Shown here: positions 25,988 to 35,472 of the stretch, in pieces
Position numbering within the stretch: the first letter of the stretch is position 1
Layout of the letters: each line of letters opens with the position of its first letter
Notes under the pieces: model-generated
The model's input: only the letters and a program-made list of their open reading frames with translations
Databases searched by the model: none
Told to the model about the DNA's origin: nothing
Position numbers and translations under genes: made by a program
NCBI RefSeq assembly: GCF_030555055.1
Contig: NZ_JAMOAO010000001.1
Span: 5,022,001-5,086,000 of the forward strand
Reading direction: 5' to 3'
Length of the DNA stretch: 64,000 nt
Source: Nocardiopsis sp. YSL2
Lineage (GTDB): Bacteria; Actinomycetota; Actinomycetes; Streptosporangiales; Streptosporangiaceae

Positions 25988-28039
25988 ATGTCGCGCAGGA
26001 AAACGGAACGCCAGCTGAACCTGGTCATCTGTCTGTTGTCCACGCGCCGCCATCTGACCGCCCAGGAGATCCGGCAGACGGTGCTGGGCTACGCCGAGGC
26101 GGAGTCGGAGTCGGCGTTCAAGCGGATGTTCGAGCGGGACAAGCGGGAGCTGCGCGACAGCGGCATCCCCATCCAGGTCGGCACCGGTGACGCGGTCAGC
26201 GGAGAGGAGGGCTACCGCATCTCCCGCAGCGACTACGAGCTGCCCGAGATCGAACTGCTGCCCGACGAGGCCCTGGTCCTGGGCCTGGCCGCGCGCGCCT
26301 GGCGGCACGCCTCGCTGGGTGAGGCGGCGGCCAACGCCCTGTTCAAACTGCGGTCGGCCGGCGTCCCGGTGGACACCGAGGCCGCCCCGGGACTGACCCC
26401 GGCCATGCGCACCGACGAGCCCTCCTTCAGGCCGGTGTGGCAGGCCGTGCGCGACCGCCGCCCCATCGCCTTCGACTACCGCAAGCCCGGCCAGGCCGGC
26501 TCGGAGCGGCGCGAGATCGAGCCGTGGGGCATCGTCAACCAGCACGGCCACTGGTACGTGGTGGGCCACGACCGCCATCGCGGGGCGCGCCGTGTCTTCC
26601 GGCTCGGGCGCGTACGCGGCGAGGTCGACGTGCTGCGCGGCGGACCCGACGTGCGGGTGCCCGAGGGCGTCGACCTGCGTTCGGTGGTGGCCACCCAGAA
26701 GGCCGAGCCCGAGCGCTCGGCCACCGTGCGGGTGCGCACCGACTCCGCGCACGAACTGCGCCGCCGCGCACTGCGCGTGGTGGCCGGTGAACGCGACGGC
26801 GCAGGGAGCGGATGGGACACCCTGAGCTACCCCTACGTCGACACCCCCGATCTGGTGCGGTCGGTGGCCTCCTTCGGCTCGCGCGCCGAACTGGTCGAGC
26901 CCGCCGACGCCCGCGCCGCGGTCGCCGCCCACCTGGCGGCCACCGCCGAGCACGAGGTCCCGCCGGGCGAGCCGGAGGACGCGGTCGCCCGGCACGAGGC
27001 CGCGGTGTCCGCCCGCGGCCCGCGCTCCTCCGACCAGCTGCGCCGCCTGCTCATGCTCGTGCCCTACGCCCTGGGCCGCGACCTGCGGGTCGAGGAGGTG
27101 GCCCGCCACTTCGGGCTCAGCGAGAAGCAGGTGGTGGCCGACCTCGGCCTGCTGTGGATGTGCGGCCTGCCCGGATACACCCCCGGCGACCTGATCGACG
27201 TCGACCTCGACGCGGCCAGGGAGACCGGGGAGATCATCCTCGGCAACGCGGACACCCTGGCCCAGCCCCTGCGGCTGACCGCGGACGAGGCGGCGAGCCT
27301 GGTCGTGGGGGTGTCCCTGCTGGAGGCCCTTCCCGCGACGGAGGGGCTGGAGGGCGGTGCCCTCAAGAGGGTGGGCGAGAAGCTGCGGGCCGCGGCCGGG
27401 GCCGCCGCGGGCGCCCTGGTGGACGCCGTGCAGGTGCGGACGGACATGGACGAGCAGGTCGCCCGGACCCAGCGCCGCTGCGCCGACGCCCTGGAATCGG
27501 GCCAGCGGCTGCACCTGCGCTACCTGTCGGGCTATCTGGACCAGGTCACCGAGCGCGAGGTGGACCCCATGGGACTGGTGGTGCAGGACGGCAACCAGTT
27601 CCTGGAGGGGTTCTGCCGTCTGCGCCAGGACGTGCGCCTGTTCCGCCTGGACCGGGTGCTGGAGCTCACCGTCCTGCCCTACGCCGCCGAGGTCCCCGAG
27701 GGGGTGGGCCGCCGCGACCTGTCCGCGGGCGTCCTGCAGCGCTCGGACCGCGACGCCCTGGTCACCCTGGACCTGGAGCCCTCCGCCCGCTGGGTGACCG
27801 AGGACTACGTGTGCGAGTCCGTGCTCGAACGCGAGGGCGGCGGTGTCCGCGCGACCCTGCGCACGCCCGCGCCGGCCTGGGTGGCGCGGCTGGCGCTGCG
27901 CCTGGGGCCGCAGTGCCGGGTGGCGGCTCCGGCGGCGCTGGCGGAGGAGGTGCGGGCGGAGGCCCTGCGGGCCCTGGAGCACTACCGACCGGCCCAAACG
28001 CCGGTTTCCCTGGTCGAGACCACTTCGTCGCCGGAGTGA
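25988..28039 (+). CDS. pafBC: Fused PafB-PafC WYL-domain transcription regulator
   Basis: Activator of the LexA-independent DNA damage response in actinobacteria. Most genera have separate pafB and pafC; here one 683-residue chain holds both. The PafB half starts with a winged helix (MSRRKTERQLNLVICLLSTR) followed by a WYL domain (PIAFDYR, WYVVGHDRHRGARRVFRLGR). After a linker near residue 330, the PafC half repeats the plan: winged helix (LLMLVPYALGRDLRVEEVAR), then WYL (LHLRYLSGYLDQVTEREVDP and LFRLDRVLEL). The ATG at 25988 follows AAGGGTG. The name comes from its position next to pafA and does not imply pupylation activity. tatA and tatC lie downstream, as in relatives. Confidence 0.93.
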   Translation: MSRRKTERQLNLVICLLSTRRHLTAQEIRQTVLGYAEAESESAFKRMFERDKRELRDSGIPIQVGTGDAVSGEEGYRISRSDYELPEIELLPDEALVLGLAARAWRHASLGEAAANALFKLRSAGVPVDTEAAPGLTPAMRTDEPSFRPVWQAVRDRRPIAFDYRKPGQAGSERREIEPWGIVNQHGHWYVVGHDRHRGARRVFRLGRVRGEVDVLRGGPDVRVPEGVDLRSVVATQKAEPERSATVRVRTDSAHELRRRALRVVAGERDGAGSGWDTLSYPYVDTPDLVRSVASFGSRAELVEPADARAAVAAHLAATAEHEVPPGEPEDAVARHEAAVSARGPRSSDQLRRLLMLVPYALGRDLRVEEVARHFGLSEKQVVADLGLLWMCGLPGYTPGDLIDVDLDAARETGEIILGNADTLAQPLRLTADEAASLVVGVSLLEALPATEGLEGGALKRVGEKLRAAAGAAAGALVDAVQVRTDMDEQVARTQRRCADALESGQRLHLRYLSGYLDQVTEREVDPMGLVVQDGNQFLEGFCRLRQDVRLFRLDRVLELTVLPYAAEVPEGVGRRDLSAGVLQRSDRDALVTLDLEPSARWVTEDYVCESVLEREGGGVRATLRTPAPAWVARLALRLGPQCRVAAPAALAEEVRAEALRALEHYRPAQTPVSLVETTSSPE

Positions 28040-28099
28040 GGCGCACATGTTCATGGAGGCGTGGGGTGTAGGTCATCCCGAACGGGATATGGTGAACTC

Positions 28100-28282
28100 G
28101 TGAGCGCCCTCGTTGTCCTGTTCGTGGTGGTTCTGACCGGAGCCGCCATCGGTGTCCTCGCGCTGCGCGTGCGCGGCGCCGCACGCGCGCTGGCCGTGCA
28201 GGTGAACCGGGCGTCGGGCGAATACCAGGCGAGCAGCGCCGCCCTGCGCGAGCGCGTCCGCCGGAGCGGCGCGGGGGCGTGA
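28100..28282 (+). CDS. Small single-pass membrane protein
   Basis: A 60-residue protein starting at GTG 28100 (VSALVVLFVVVLTGAAIGVL). It has one N-terminal transmembrane helix and then a basic amphipathic segment rich in Arg and Ala. It lies 60 nt after pafBC and 65 nt before tatA, in the same direction, and codon use is strongly GC3. Short membrane proteins of this kind occur upstream of tatA in relatives, but I know of no assigned role. Confidence 0.6.
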   Translation: MSALVVLFVVVLTGAAIGVLALRVRGAARALAVQVNRASGEYQASSAALRERVRRSGAGA

Positions 28283-28347
28283 TGGCCCCGCGGCGCATGC
28301 GCGTACCATCGAAGGCGCCTGGTCGCGCCCCAGAGAGAGGTTGAACC

Positions 28348-28668
28348 ATGGGACCCTTTAACGGACCTACCATCGCCATCCTGGTGATCCTGGCCCTGCT
28401 GCTCTTCGGAGCCAAGAAGCTTCCGGACCTGGCCCGCTCCCTCGGGCGCAGCGCGCGCATCCTCAAGGCCGAGAGCAAGGGCCTGGTCGAGGAGGACAAC
28501 GAGAACGCGGAGGACGAGTCCTCGCAGCAGGCCGGACGGCAGCAGCAGGGCCCCCAGGCCTCCGCGCCCTCCGAGGCTCCCCAGCAGCAGGGCTACCCCC
28601 AGCTGCCCGCCGGTCAGCGCATCGTCCACGAGTCCGGTGAGCCCACCCGGCACACCTACGGCAACTGA
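28348..28668 (+). CDS. tatA: Twin-arginine translocase subunit TatA
   Basis: Pore-forming Tat component, 106 residues. A short N-terminal membrane helix (IAILVILALLLFGAKKLPDL) ends in the FGxKKLP hinge and is followed by an amphipathic helix (ARSLGRSARILKAE). The C-terminal tail is Gln/Glu-rich and disordered (QQAGRQQQGPQ). The ATG at 28348 has GAGAGAGG upstream. It works with the TatC encoded 155 nt downstream to export folded proteins, such as the ferritin-like protein at 6457-7392. Confidence 0.96.
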   Translation: MGPFNGPTIAILVILALLLFGAKKLPDLARSLGRSARILKAESKGLVEEDNENAEDESSQQAGRQQQGPQASAPSEAPQQQGYPQLPAGQRIVHESGEPTRHTYGN

Positions 28669-28823
28669 ACGGCTTCGCCCCCGGGGCGCGGACCGTGTCC
28701 GGCGACCAGGGGCGGTAGGAGCCGACAGGCGACGGGCGCGGCGCCGCGGGGCGCCGCGCCGGACGGTGGTCAGTGGGTGGCCGCGCCCGCGCGGCCCGGA
28801 GGAGACAGGAAAGTGACGGCACG

Positions 28824-29690
28824 ATGACGGCACGACGCCGGGACAACCCAGAGGCCCGGATGCCGCTCATGGAGCACCTGCGCGAGCTGCGCGGACGCCT
28901 CACCAAGGCGATGATCGCTCTCATCCTCGGCGCTGTGGTCGGGTACTTCGTCTACGACATCGTCTGGGAGATCCTCAAGGCGCCCTACTGTTCGCTGCCC
29001 GAGTCCGAGGCGGTCGATCCCGAGGGCTGCTCGCTCATCGTCACCGGCCCCTTCGACGCGTTCTTCGTCGCGTTCAAGGTGTGGGCGTTCGTCGGAGCCC
29101 TCGTCTCCGCCCCGTTCTGGCTCTACCAGCTGTGGGCGTTCGTCGCCCCGGCCCTGCACAGCCGCGAGAAGAAGTACGCCTACATCTTCGCCCCGCTGGC
29201 GGCGCTGCTGTTCATCGGCGGCGCGTGCCTGGCCTACTACGTCACCGCGCTCGCCCTGACCATGCTGTTCGGCTTCCTGCCCGAGGACGCGCTGACGTTC
29301 CTCACCATCGGCGAGTACCTGGACTACATGGTCGTCATGATGGGCATGTTCGGACTCGGGTTCGTCCTGCCCCTGCTGGTGGCCCTGCTCAACCTCACCG
29401 GGATCCTGCCGCACGCGGCCCTCGCCAAGTGGCGGCGCGTCATCATCTTCGCCTCGTTCGCGGTGGCGGCGATCATCACCCCGGCCGAGCCGATCTCGAT
29501 GCTGGCCCTGGCGGTGCCGCTCGTGGTGCTGTTCGAGATCGCCGAGCTGTTCGCCTTCCTCAACGACCGGCGCAAGCGCCGCGACGACCCCTACGCGGAC
29601 CTCGACGACGACGAGATCTCCGAACTCGACGACCAGCTCTCCCCGCTGGACGACACCGAGTCCGAGCCGGAGACCGGAAAGCGGACCTGA
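28824..29690 (+). CDS. tatC: Twin-arginine translocase subunit TatC
   Basis: Six-helix receptor for twin-arginine signals, 288 residues. The N-terminus has the conserved MPLMEHLRELRGRL. The first external loop carries GPFDAFFVAFKVW, and the family glutamate occurs in SREKKYAYIFAP. The C-terminal cytoplasmic tail is acidic (DLDDDEISELDD). The ATG at 28824 is the best in-frame start, though AGGA is 14 nt upstream and rather far. No tatB is present in the window, so it may lie elsewhere. Confidence 0.96.
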   Translation: MTARRRDNPEARMPLMEHLRELRGRLTKAMIALILGAVVGYFVYDIVWEILKAPYCSLPESEAVDPEGCSLIVTGPFDAFFVAFKVWAFVGALVSAPFWLYQLWAFVAPALHSREKKYAYIFAPLAALLFIGGACLAYYVTALALTMLFGFLPEDALTFLTIGEYLDYMVVMMGMFGLGFVLPLLVALLNLTGILPHAALAKWRRVIIFASFAVAAIITPAEPISMLALAVPLVVLFEIAELFAFLNDRRKRRDDPYADLDDDEISELDDQLSPLDDTESEPETGKRT

Positions 29691-29796
29691 GGCCCCGGTA
29701 CGAGCCGCTAGGGTCGGGCGGTGTGGGCGACCGTACGGCCCACGGGCCCGGGGAACGGCCTCCGGGCCGGTCCGGTGACTGGGAAGAGGAAGCACG

Positions 29797-30225
29797 ATGA
29801 GTGAGCGGTCCGAGGCCGAGCGGGAGCTCCCTCCTGAGGCGATGGGCAACGAGAAGTGGCACGACACCACGCACGCGGTGTGGATGCGTTCCTCGCTGTC
29901 CAGGGACGACTCCGAGGCGGTCGTCGAGGTCGCCCGGTTCGACGATGATTTCCGCGCCGTCCGCGACGGCAAGGCCCCGGAGAAGGGCACGCTGTTCTTC
30001 ACCCCGGCGGAGTGGGAGGCCTTCGTCCTGGGCGCCCGGGACGGCGAGTTCGACATTCCCGAGGAGTACCTCACCGAGGAGGAGCGCCGCATCCAGAACC
30101 GCGAGGTCGAGGTCGACGTCGCCTGGGTGCCCTCCCCGCTGAACACGCCGGAGGCGATGGAGGAGTACCATCGCCGCCAGCGCGAGGAAGCCGAGCAGGA
30201 GCAGGGCCAGGACGCCCTGTCCTGA
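29797..30225 (+). CDS. DUF397-like acidic protein
   Basis: A 142-residue soluble protein. The centre (SEAVVEVARFDDDFRAVRDG, then LFFTPAEWEAFVLGARDGEF) follows DUF397 proteins, which read CVEVA...VRDSK.P....L.FT..EW.AF. DUF397 proteins are usually about 60 residues and sit beside XRE regulators. This one is longer, lacks the regulator partner, and has an acidic, charged C-terminus (EEYHRRQREEAEQEQGQ). The ATG at 29797 follows GAGGAAG. Function unknown. Confidence 0.7.
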   Translation: MSERSEAERELPPEAMGNEKWHDTTHAVWMRSSLSRDDSEAVVEVARFDDDFRAVRDGKAPEKGTLFFTPAEWEAFVLGARDGEFDIPEEYLTEEERRIQNREVEVDVAWVPSPLNTPEAMEEYHRRQREEAEQEQGQDALS

Positions 30226-30310
30226 CGCACCCCCGGGGCGCGGGGGAGTGCGGGCGGCCTCCGCGAGTCCGTACGTCCCCGCTCCCGTCGGTTAGCAAGG
30301 TCTCCATCTC

Positions 30311-31204
30311 ATGACCCCCCACATCGCCCTCCTGGTCAACCCCGCCTCCGGTCGGCGCCGCGCAGCGGTCACCGCGGTGCGGCTGAAGGAAGCGCTGCGC
30401 GAGGCCGGTGCCCGCGTGTTCGTCTACAGCGGCGACTCGGCGGCGGACAGCAGGCGGCTGGCGCGCCTGGCGGTCGCGGACCACCCCGACGCCCTGGTCG
30501 CGGTGGGCGGTGACGGGCTCGTGCACCAGGCCCTGCAGGCGGTCGTGGGCAGCGGGGTCCCCCTGGCGGTGATCCCCGCGGGCACCGGCAACGACATCGC
30601 CCGGGTGTTCTCCTCGCGCCGCCTGTCGCCGCGTCGTGCCGCCGAGGCGATCCTGGCCGGGCGCGGCCGATCGGTCGACTGCGTGCGCCTGAAGCTGGCC
30701 GACGGCACCCGGCGCCACTACCTCAGTGTGCTGGCGTGCGGCTTCGACGCCCGGGTCAACGAGCGCGTCAACGGCTTCCGGTTCGGGATCGGCCGCGTGG
30801 GCTACCTCGTCGGACTCCTGGCGGAGCTGCGGGCCTTCACCCCCATCGACTTCGAGATCACGGTGGACGGGCGCCGGATCGCCGAGCCGGGCATGCTGGT
30901 CGCGGTCGGCAACACCAGCGCCTACGGCGGAGGCATGCACGTGTGCCCGGACGCCGTCCCCGACGACGGGATGATCGACGTCGTCTTCGCCCGTCAGGCC
31001 CCGCTGGGCCGGTTCCTGCGGCTGTTCCCGCGCGTGTTCAACGGCACCCACACCGACCTGGACGAGGTCGTGGTGGAGCGGGGCCGCACGGTCACCATCG
31101 ACGGCGCGGCGGGCGCGGCCTACGCCGACGGCGAGCGCGTGGGTCCCCCGCCGCTGGAGTGCGAAGTGGTGCCCAAGTCGGTCGAGCTGCTGGAGCTGGC
31201 CTAG
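30311..31204 (+). CDS. Diacylglycerol/lipid kinase family protein
   Basis: ATP-dependent lipid kinase of the DAGK catalytic family (DgkB/YegS type), 297 residues. The glycine-rich nucleotide loop is in LLVNPASGRRRA and VAVGGDGLVHQALQ. The substrate region holds IPAGTGNDIARVF. Conserved Asp and Glu residues at the end (AAYADGERVG) fit the family. It most likely phosphorylates diacylglycerol or a related lipid at the membrane. It precedes helY by 126 nt in the same direction and may be co-transcribed. Confidence 0.9.
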   Translation: MTPHIALLVNPASGRRRAAVTAVRLKEALREAGARVFVYSGDSAADSRRLARLAVADHPDALVAVGGDGLVHQALQAVVGSGVPLAVIPAGTGNDIARVFSSRRLSPRRAAEAILAGRGRSVDCVRLKLADGTRRHYLSVLACGFDARVNERVNGFRFGIGRVGYLVGLLAELRAFTPIDFEITVDGRRIAEPGMLVAVGNTSAYGGGMHVCPDAVPDDGMIDVVFARQAPLGRFLRLFPRVFNGTHTDLDEVVVERGRTVTIDGAAGAAYADGERVGPPPLECEVVPKSVELLELA

Positions 31205-31330
31205 GCACCCCCGCCCTCGGCCGCGCCGGTTCCGGTCAGCGCACGGCATGTCCGGACAAGGCGGTTCACGTCGTCGGACACGGCGCCCCGCATAGGATCA
31301 CAGGACGAGATCTGAGACTGTGGAAGGCCT

Positions 31331-34180
31331 ATGAGTAGTCACGCTGAGCGGTACGCCGCCTTCCGTCGGCGCAAGAGCGCCTCCAGCGCCGCGATCGAGG
31401 CCTTCCAGGGCCTCTACGGGTTCGAGTTCGACCCCTTCCAGATCCGGGCGTGCAAGGCCCTGGAGAAGGGGCACGGGGTCCTGGTGGCCGCCCCCACCGG
31501 GTCCGGCAAGACGGTGGTCGGCGAGTTCGCCGTGCACCTGGCTCTGGGCGAGGGCACCAAGTGCTTCTACACCACGCCCATCAAGGCGCTGTCCAACCAG
31601 AAGTACAACGACCTGGTCCGCCGGTACGGCGCCGACCAGGTCGGCCTGCTGACCGGTGACAACAGCGTCAACGGCGAGGCGCCCGTGGTCGTGATGACCA
31701 CCGAGGTGCTGCGCAACATGCTCTACGAGGGCTCCTCGACCCTGGGCGGACTCGCCTACGTCGTCATGGACGAGGTCCACTACCTCGCCGACCGGTTCCG
31801 CGGCGCGGTGTGGGAGGAGGTGATCATCCACCTGCCCGAGTCGGTGCGCATGGTCGCCCTGTCGGCGACCGTCAGCAACGCCGAGGAGTTCGGCGAGTGG
31901 CTGCAGCAGGTGCGCGGCGACACCACGGTCATCGTCGACGAGAAGCGGCCCGTGCCGCTGTGGCAGCACGTGATGGTCGGCCACCGCATGCACGACCTGT
32001 TCGTGAACGTGGAGGAGGAGGCCGAGGAGACCCGTGAGGCGGAGCCGGAGGGCCGCAAGGGCAAGGGCAAGCGCAAGCGTGAACGCCGCCGCCAGGGCGG
32101 GGGCCGGCCCCGTGAGATCGAGGTCGGCGGGCGCACGCTGCACATCAACCCGAGCCTGACCCGGTTCGCCGAGGAGGACGCGCGGGTCACCCAGCTCGCC
32201 AACCGGCGCCGCCATCCGCAGACGCGGGCGCGGGGCGGCACGCCGCGGCCCCGTTCGCGGTTCGCGCCGCCCCAGCGGCCCACCGTGATCGAGGAGCTCG
32301 ACGACCAGGGCCTGCTCCCCGCCATCACCTTCATCTTCAGCCGGGCCGGCTGCGACGACGCGGTGCGCCAGTGCCTGGCCTCGGGCCTGGTCCTGACCAC
32401 ACCGGAGGAGGCCGCCGAGATCCGCGAGTACGCGGAGTCCCAGTGCGCCGACATTCCCGCCGCCGACCTGACCGTGCTGGGGTTCGACGCGTGGCTGCGC
32501 GCCCTGGAGGCCGGGATCTCGGCGCACCACGCCGGTATGCTGCCCGCGTTCAAGGAGGTCGTGGAGCAGCTGTTCTCGCGTGGGCTCATCCGCGCGGTGT
32601 TCGCCACCGAGACCCTGGCCCTGGGCATCAACATGCCCGCCCGCACCGTGGTCATCGAGAAGCTCGACAAGTGGAACGGCGAGACCCACGCCCAGCTCAC
32701 CCCGGGGGAGTACACCCAGCTCACGGGTCGGGCCGGGCGCCGCGGCATCGACGTGGAGGGCCACGCCGTGGTGGTGTGGCAGGCCGGTACCGACCCCGAG
32801 TCCGTGGCCAGCCTGGCCGGGACGCGCACCTACCCGCTCAACTCCAGCTTCCAGCCCTCCTACAACATGGCGGTGAACCTGGTGGGACAGGTCGGCCGCC
32901 GGCGCAGCCGGAACATGCTGGAGGCGTCCTTCGCCCAGTTCCAGGCCGACCGCGCCGTGGTGGGCCTGGTCAAGCAGCTGCGCAAGCACGAGGAGGCGCT
33001 GGAGGGCTACGCGAAGGCCGCCGAGTGCCACCTGGGCGACTTCATGGAGTACGCCGGGCTGCGCCGCGCCCTGAGCGACCGCGAGGCCGTGCTGTCGCGG
33101 ACGCGGTCGATCCAGCGCCGGGACGAGGCCCTGGAGGCCCTGGAGCAGCTGCGCACCGGTGACATCATCCGCATCCCCTCGGGCCGATTCTCCGGACACG
33201 CGGTCGTACTGGACCCGGGTCTGCGCCACGACCCGCCCGCGCCCCTGGTGCTGACGGTGGACAAGCAGGTCAAGCGGATCAACTCCACCGACTTCACCGT
33301 GCCGGTGAAGGCCTCGGGGCGCATGCGCGTGCCGAAGTCGTTCTCGGCGCGCTCCCCGCGCTCGCGCCAGGACCTGGCCTCGACGCTGCGCAACAAGCTC
33401 AAGGAACAGGGCACCGACCCCTCCTACGAGCGCCGGTCGCGGGCACAGGGCGAGGACGCCGAGGTGCAGCGGCTGCGCGCGAAGCTGCGGGAACACCCCT
33501 GCCACGGCTGCGCCGAGCGCGAGGACCACGCCCGCTGGGCGGAGCGCTACTTCCGGCTGGCGAAGGAGACCGATGCCCTGCGCCGCCGAGTGGAGGGGCG
33601 TTCGCACGTCATCTCGCGCACCTTCGACCGCGTGTGCGGGGTGCTGGAGGACCTGGAGTACCTGTCGGGGGACGAGGTCTCGGAGGAGGGCGGCCGGCTG
33701 GCCAAGGTCTACTCCGAACTGGACCTGCTGGTCGCCGAGTGCCTGCGCCGGGGCGTGTGGAAGGACCTGACACCGCCCGAGCTGGCCGCCTGCGTGGCCT
33801 CCCTGGTCTACGAGGCGCGCCGCAACGACGACGCCTATCCGCGGCTGCCCGGCGGGCGGATCGAGGAGACTCTGGCGGAGATGGTGCGGCTGTGGGGCGA
33901 GCTGCACGAGGTGGAGTCGCGCCACCGGGTGTCGTTCCTGCGCCAGCCCGACCTGGGGTTCGTGTGGACGGCGCACCGCTGGGCGCGAGGCGACCGCCTC
34001 GACGCGATCCTGCGCCAGGCCGACATGCCCGCGGGCGACTTCGTGCGCACGGCCAAGATGCTGGTGGACATGCTCAGCCAGATCGCCGGGGCCTCCGGCG
34101 ACTCCGAGGTGCGCACCACCGCCCGGCGGGCGAGCGACCTCGTCCGGAGGGGCGTGGTGGCCTACACCTCGCTCACCTAG
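31331..34180 (+). CDS. helY: Ski2-like DEAD/DEAH-box helicase HelY
   Basis: Superfamily 2 RNA helicase of the Ski2/Mtr4 class, 949 residues. RecA domain 1 has Walker A APTGSGKT (54-61), the DEVH box (147-150) and SAT. A Lys/Arg-rich insertion (GRKGKGKRKRERRRQGGGRP) precedes RecA domain 2 with FATETLALGINMPARTVV and QLTGRAGRRG. The C-terminal half holds the winged-helix and DSHCT-type domain (EYLSGDEVSEEGGRLAKVYS, ELDLLVAECL). The ATG at 31331 lies 5-10 nt after GGAAGG. It probably acts in RNA turnover. Confidence 0.95.
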   Translation: MSSHAERYAAFRRRKSASSAAIEAFQGLYGFEFDPFQIRACKALEKGHGVLVAAPTGSGKTVVGEFAVHLALGEGTKCFYTTPIKALSNQKYNDLVRRYGADQVGLLTGDNSVNGEAPVVVMTTEVLRNMLYEGSSTLGGLAYVVMDEVHYLADRFRGAVWEEVIIHLPESVRMVALSATVSNAEEFGEWLQQVRGDTTVIVDEKRPVPLWQHVMVGHRMHDLFVNVEEEAEETREAEPEGRKGKGKRKRERRRQGGGRPREIEVGGRTLHINPSLTRFAEEDARVTQLANRRRHPQTRARGGTPRPRSRFAPPQRPTVIEELDDQGLLPAITFIFSRAGCDDAVRQCLASGLVLTTPEEAAEIREYAESQCADIPAADLTVLGFDAWLRALEAGISAHHAGMLPAFKEVVEQLFSRGLIRAVFATETLALGINMPARTVVIEKLDKWNGETHAQLTPGEYTQLTGRAGRRGIDVEGHAVVVWQAGTDPESVASLAGTRTYPLNSSFQPSYNMAVNLVGQVGRRRSRNMLEASFAQFQADRAVVGLVKQLRKHEEALEGYAKAAECHLGDFMEYAGLRRALSDREAVLSRTRSIQRRDEALEALEQLRTGDIIRIPSGRFSGHAVVLDPGLRHDPPAPLVLTVDKQVKRINSTDFTVPVKASGRMRVPKSFSARSPRSRQDLASTLRNKLKEQGTDPSYERRSRAQGEDAEVQRLRAKLREHPCHGCAEREDHARWAERYFRLAKETDALRRRVEGRSHVISRTFDRVCGVLEDLEYLSGDEVSEEGGRLAKVYSELDLLVAECLRRGVWKDLTPPELAACVASLVYEARRNDDAYPRLPGGRIEETLAEMVRLWGELHEVESRHRVSFLRQPDLGFVWTAHRWARGDRLDAILRQADMPAGDFVRTAKMLVDMLSQIAGASGDSEVRTTARRASDLVRRGVVAYTSLT

Positions 34181-34203
34181 GAACCGTTCGACGCCGCGGT
34201 ACG

Positions 34204-34233
34204 CGTGCCCGGGGCGTTCCCGCCCCGGGCACG
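34204..34233. terminator. Bidirectional terminator after helY
   Basis: CGTGCCCGGGGCG (34204-34216) pairs perfectly over 13 bp with 34221-34233 around the loop TTCC. It separates helY from the convergent LacI gene. Confidence 0.8.
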
Positions 34234-34291
34234 GCGACACGGGGACCGGCCGCGGTTCGGGCGCGGCTCCCCGGTCTCCCGCGGGCCGGGG

Positions 34292-35365
34292 TCAGCGTGC
34301 GGGCGGGGGGATCTCGCCGGAGCCGCGGACGATCAGCGAGGTCGGGACCCGCTCCTCCCTGGGGGCTCCGTCGTCTCCGGCGATGCGCTCGAAGAGGCGC
34401 TGGACGGCCAGTGTGCCGATGCGCATCACGTCCTGGGCGACCACGGTCACCCGGGGCGACAGGAGGTCGGCCATGGGGAAGTCGTCGAAGCCGACCACGG
34501 CGACGTCCTGGTGCAGTCCCCGCTCCTGGAGGGTCTGGATGGCCCCGATGGTCACGAGGTTCTGGGCGGTGAACAGCGCCGTGGGCGGGTCCGCGGAGTC
34601 GAGCATGGCGGCCACCGCGCGCGCGGCGGTCTCGGGGTCGGGCAGGTCCAGGACCACCCGCCCGGGGCGCTCGGGCAGGCCGCGCTCGGCCAGAGCGTTG
34701 CGGAAGCCCGTGAGGCGCTCGCCGACCGTGGTGATGGAGGCCTCGTCGCCCAGGAAGGCGATCTCGGTGTGCCCGTGGTCGGCCAGGTGCAGGACCGCCT
34801 CGCGGGCCCCTTCGGTGTTGGTGGCCAGCACGGCGTCCGCGGCCAGCCCCCGCGGGGGCCGGTCCACGAACACCACCGGCGTGCCGGTGCGGATCTCGCG
34901 GTGCAGGTAGCCGTGGTCCGGGGCTGCCGGGACGATGATGATCCCGTCGACCCGGTGCAGGGTGGCCGCGCGCACCAGTTCCAGCTCGCGCTGGGGCTCC
35001 TCGTCCAGGCTGCCCGCGAAGACCAGGGTGTCGTGCTCGCGGGCCACGTTCTCCACGGCCCGGCTCAGGGTGGCGGAGAAGGGGTTGGCCACGTCCTCCA
35101 GCAGCAGGGCGATCTGCCGGGTGGCGCCGTCGGTGCGGCGCAGGCTGGAGGCGGCGAGGTTGGGCTGGAAGTCGAGCTGGGTGATGGCGCGGGTGACGCG
35201 GTCGCGCAGGTCGTCGGAGACGGTGGAGACACCGTTGATGACGCGTGAGACCGTCTTGATGCTCACTCCGGACAACGCCGCGACGTCGCGCATGGTCGCC
35301 CGGCGGACCGGCTCTCCGTTGGCGGTCCGCTGGTCCCTGTCACTCTGGTTCACCGACACCTGCAT
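34292..35365 (-). CDS. LacI-family transcriptional regulator
   Basis: Sugar-responsive repressor of 357 residues. The helix-turn-helix reads ATMRDVAALSGVSIKTVSRV and continues INGVSTVSDDLRDRV. The periplasmic-binding-type effector domain follows (IALLLEDVANPFSATL, DGIIIVPAAPDHG, ALFTAQNLVTIGA, VAVVGFDDFPMADLL). It lies 107 nt downstream of the GH32 gene on the same strand, and so probably represses both that gene and the divergent fructose transport operon. Candidate operators are in the 37591-37939 interval. The effector, perhaps fructose or a phosphate ester, is inferred from context. Confidence 0.92.
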   Translation of the reverse strand: MQVSVNQSDRDQRTANGEPVRRATMRDVAALSGVSIKTVSRVINGVSTVSDDLRDRVTRAITQLDFQPNLAASSLRRTDGATRQIALLLEDVANPFSATLSRAVENVAREHDTLVFAGSLDEEPQRELELVRAATLHRVDGIIIVPAAPDHGYLHREIRTGTPVVFVDRPPRGLAADAVLATNTEGAREAVLHLADHGHTEIAFLGDEASITTVGERLTGFRNALAERGLPERPGRVVLDLPDPETAARAVAAMLDSADPPTALFTAQNLVTIGAIQTLQERGLHQDVAVVGFDDFPMADLLSPRVTVVAQDVMRIGTLAVQRLFERIAGDDGAPREERVPTSLIVRGSGEIPPPAR

Positions 35366-35472
35366 CTACTCTCCGGACACCGTGGCAGCGCACCCGGCGT
35401 GTGGGTCCGGGGCGGCACCAGCGCGGTGCGGCCCCGGAGCTCATCGCCGCTCGGGTGCGCGGGGGGACGGAC

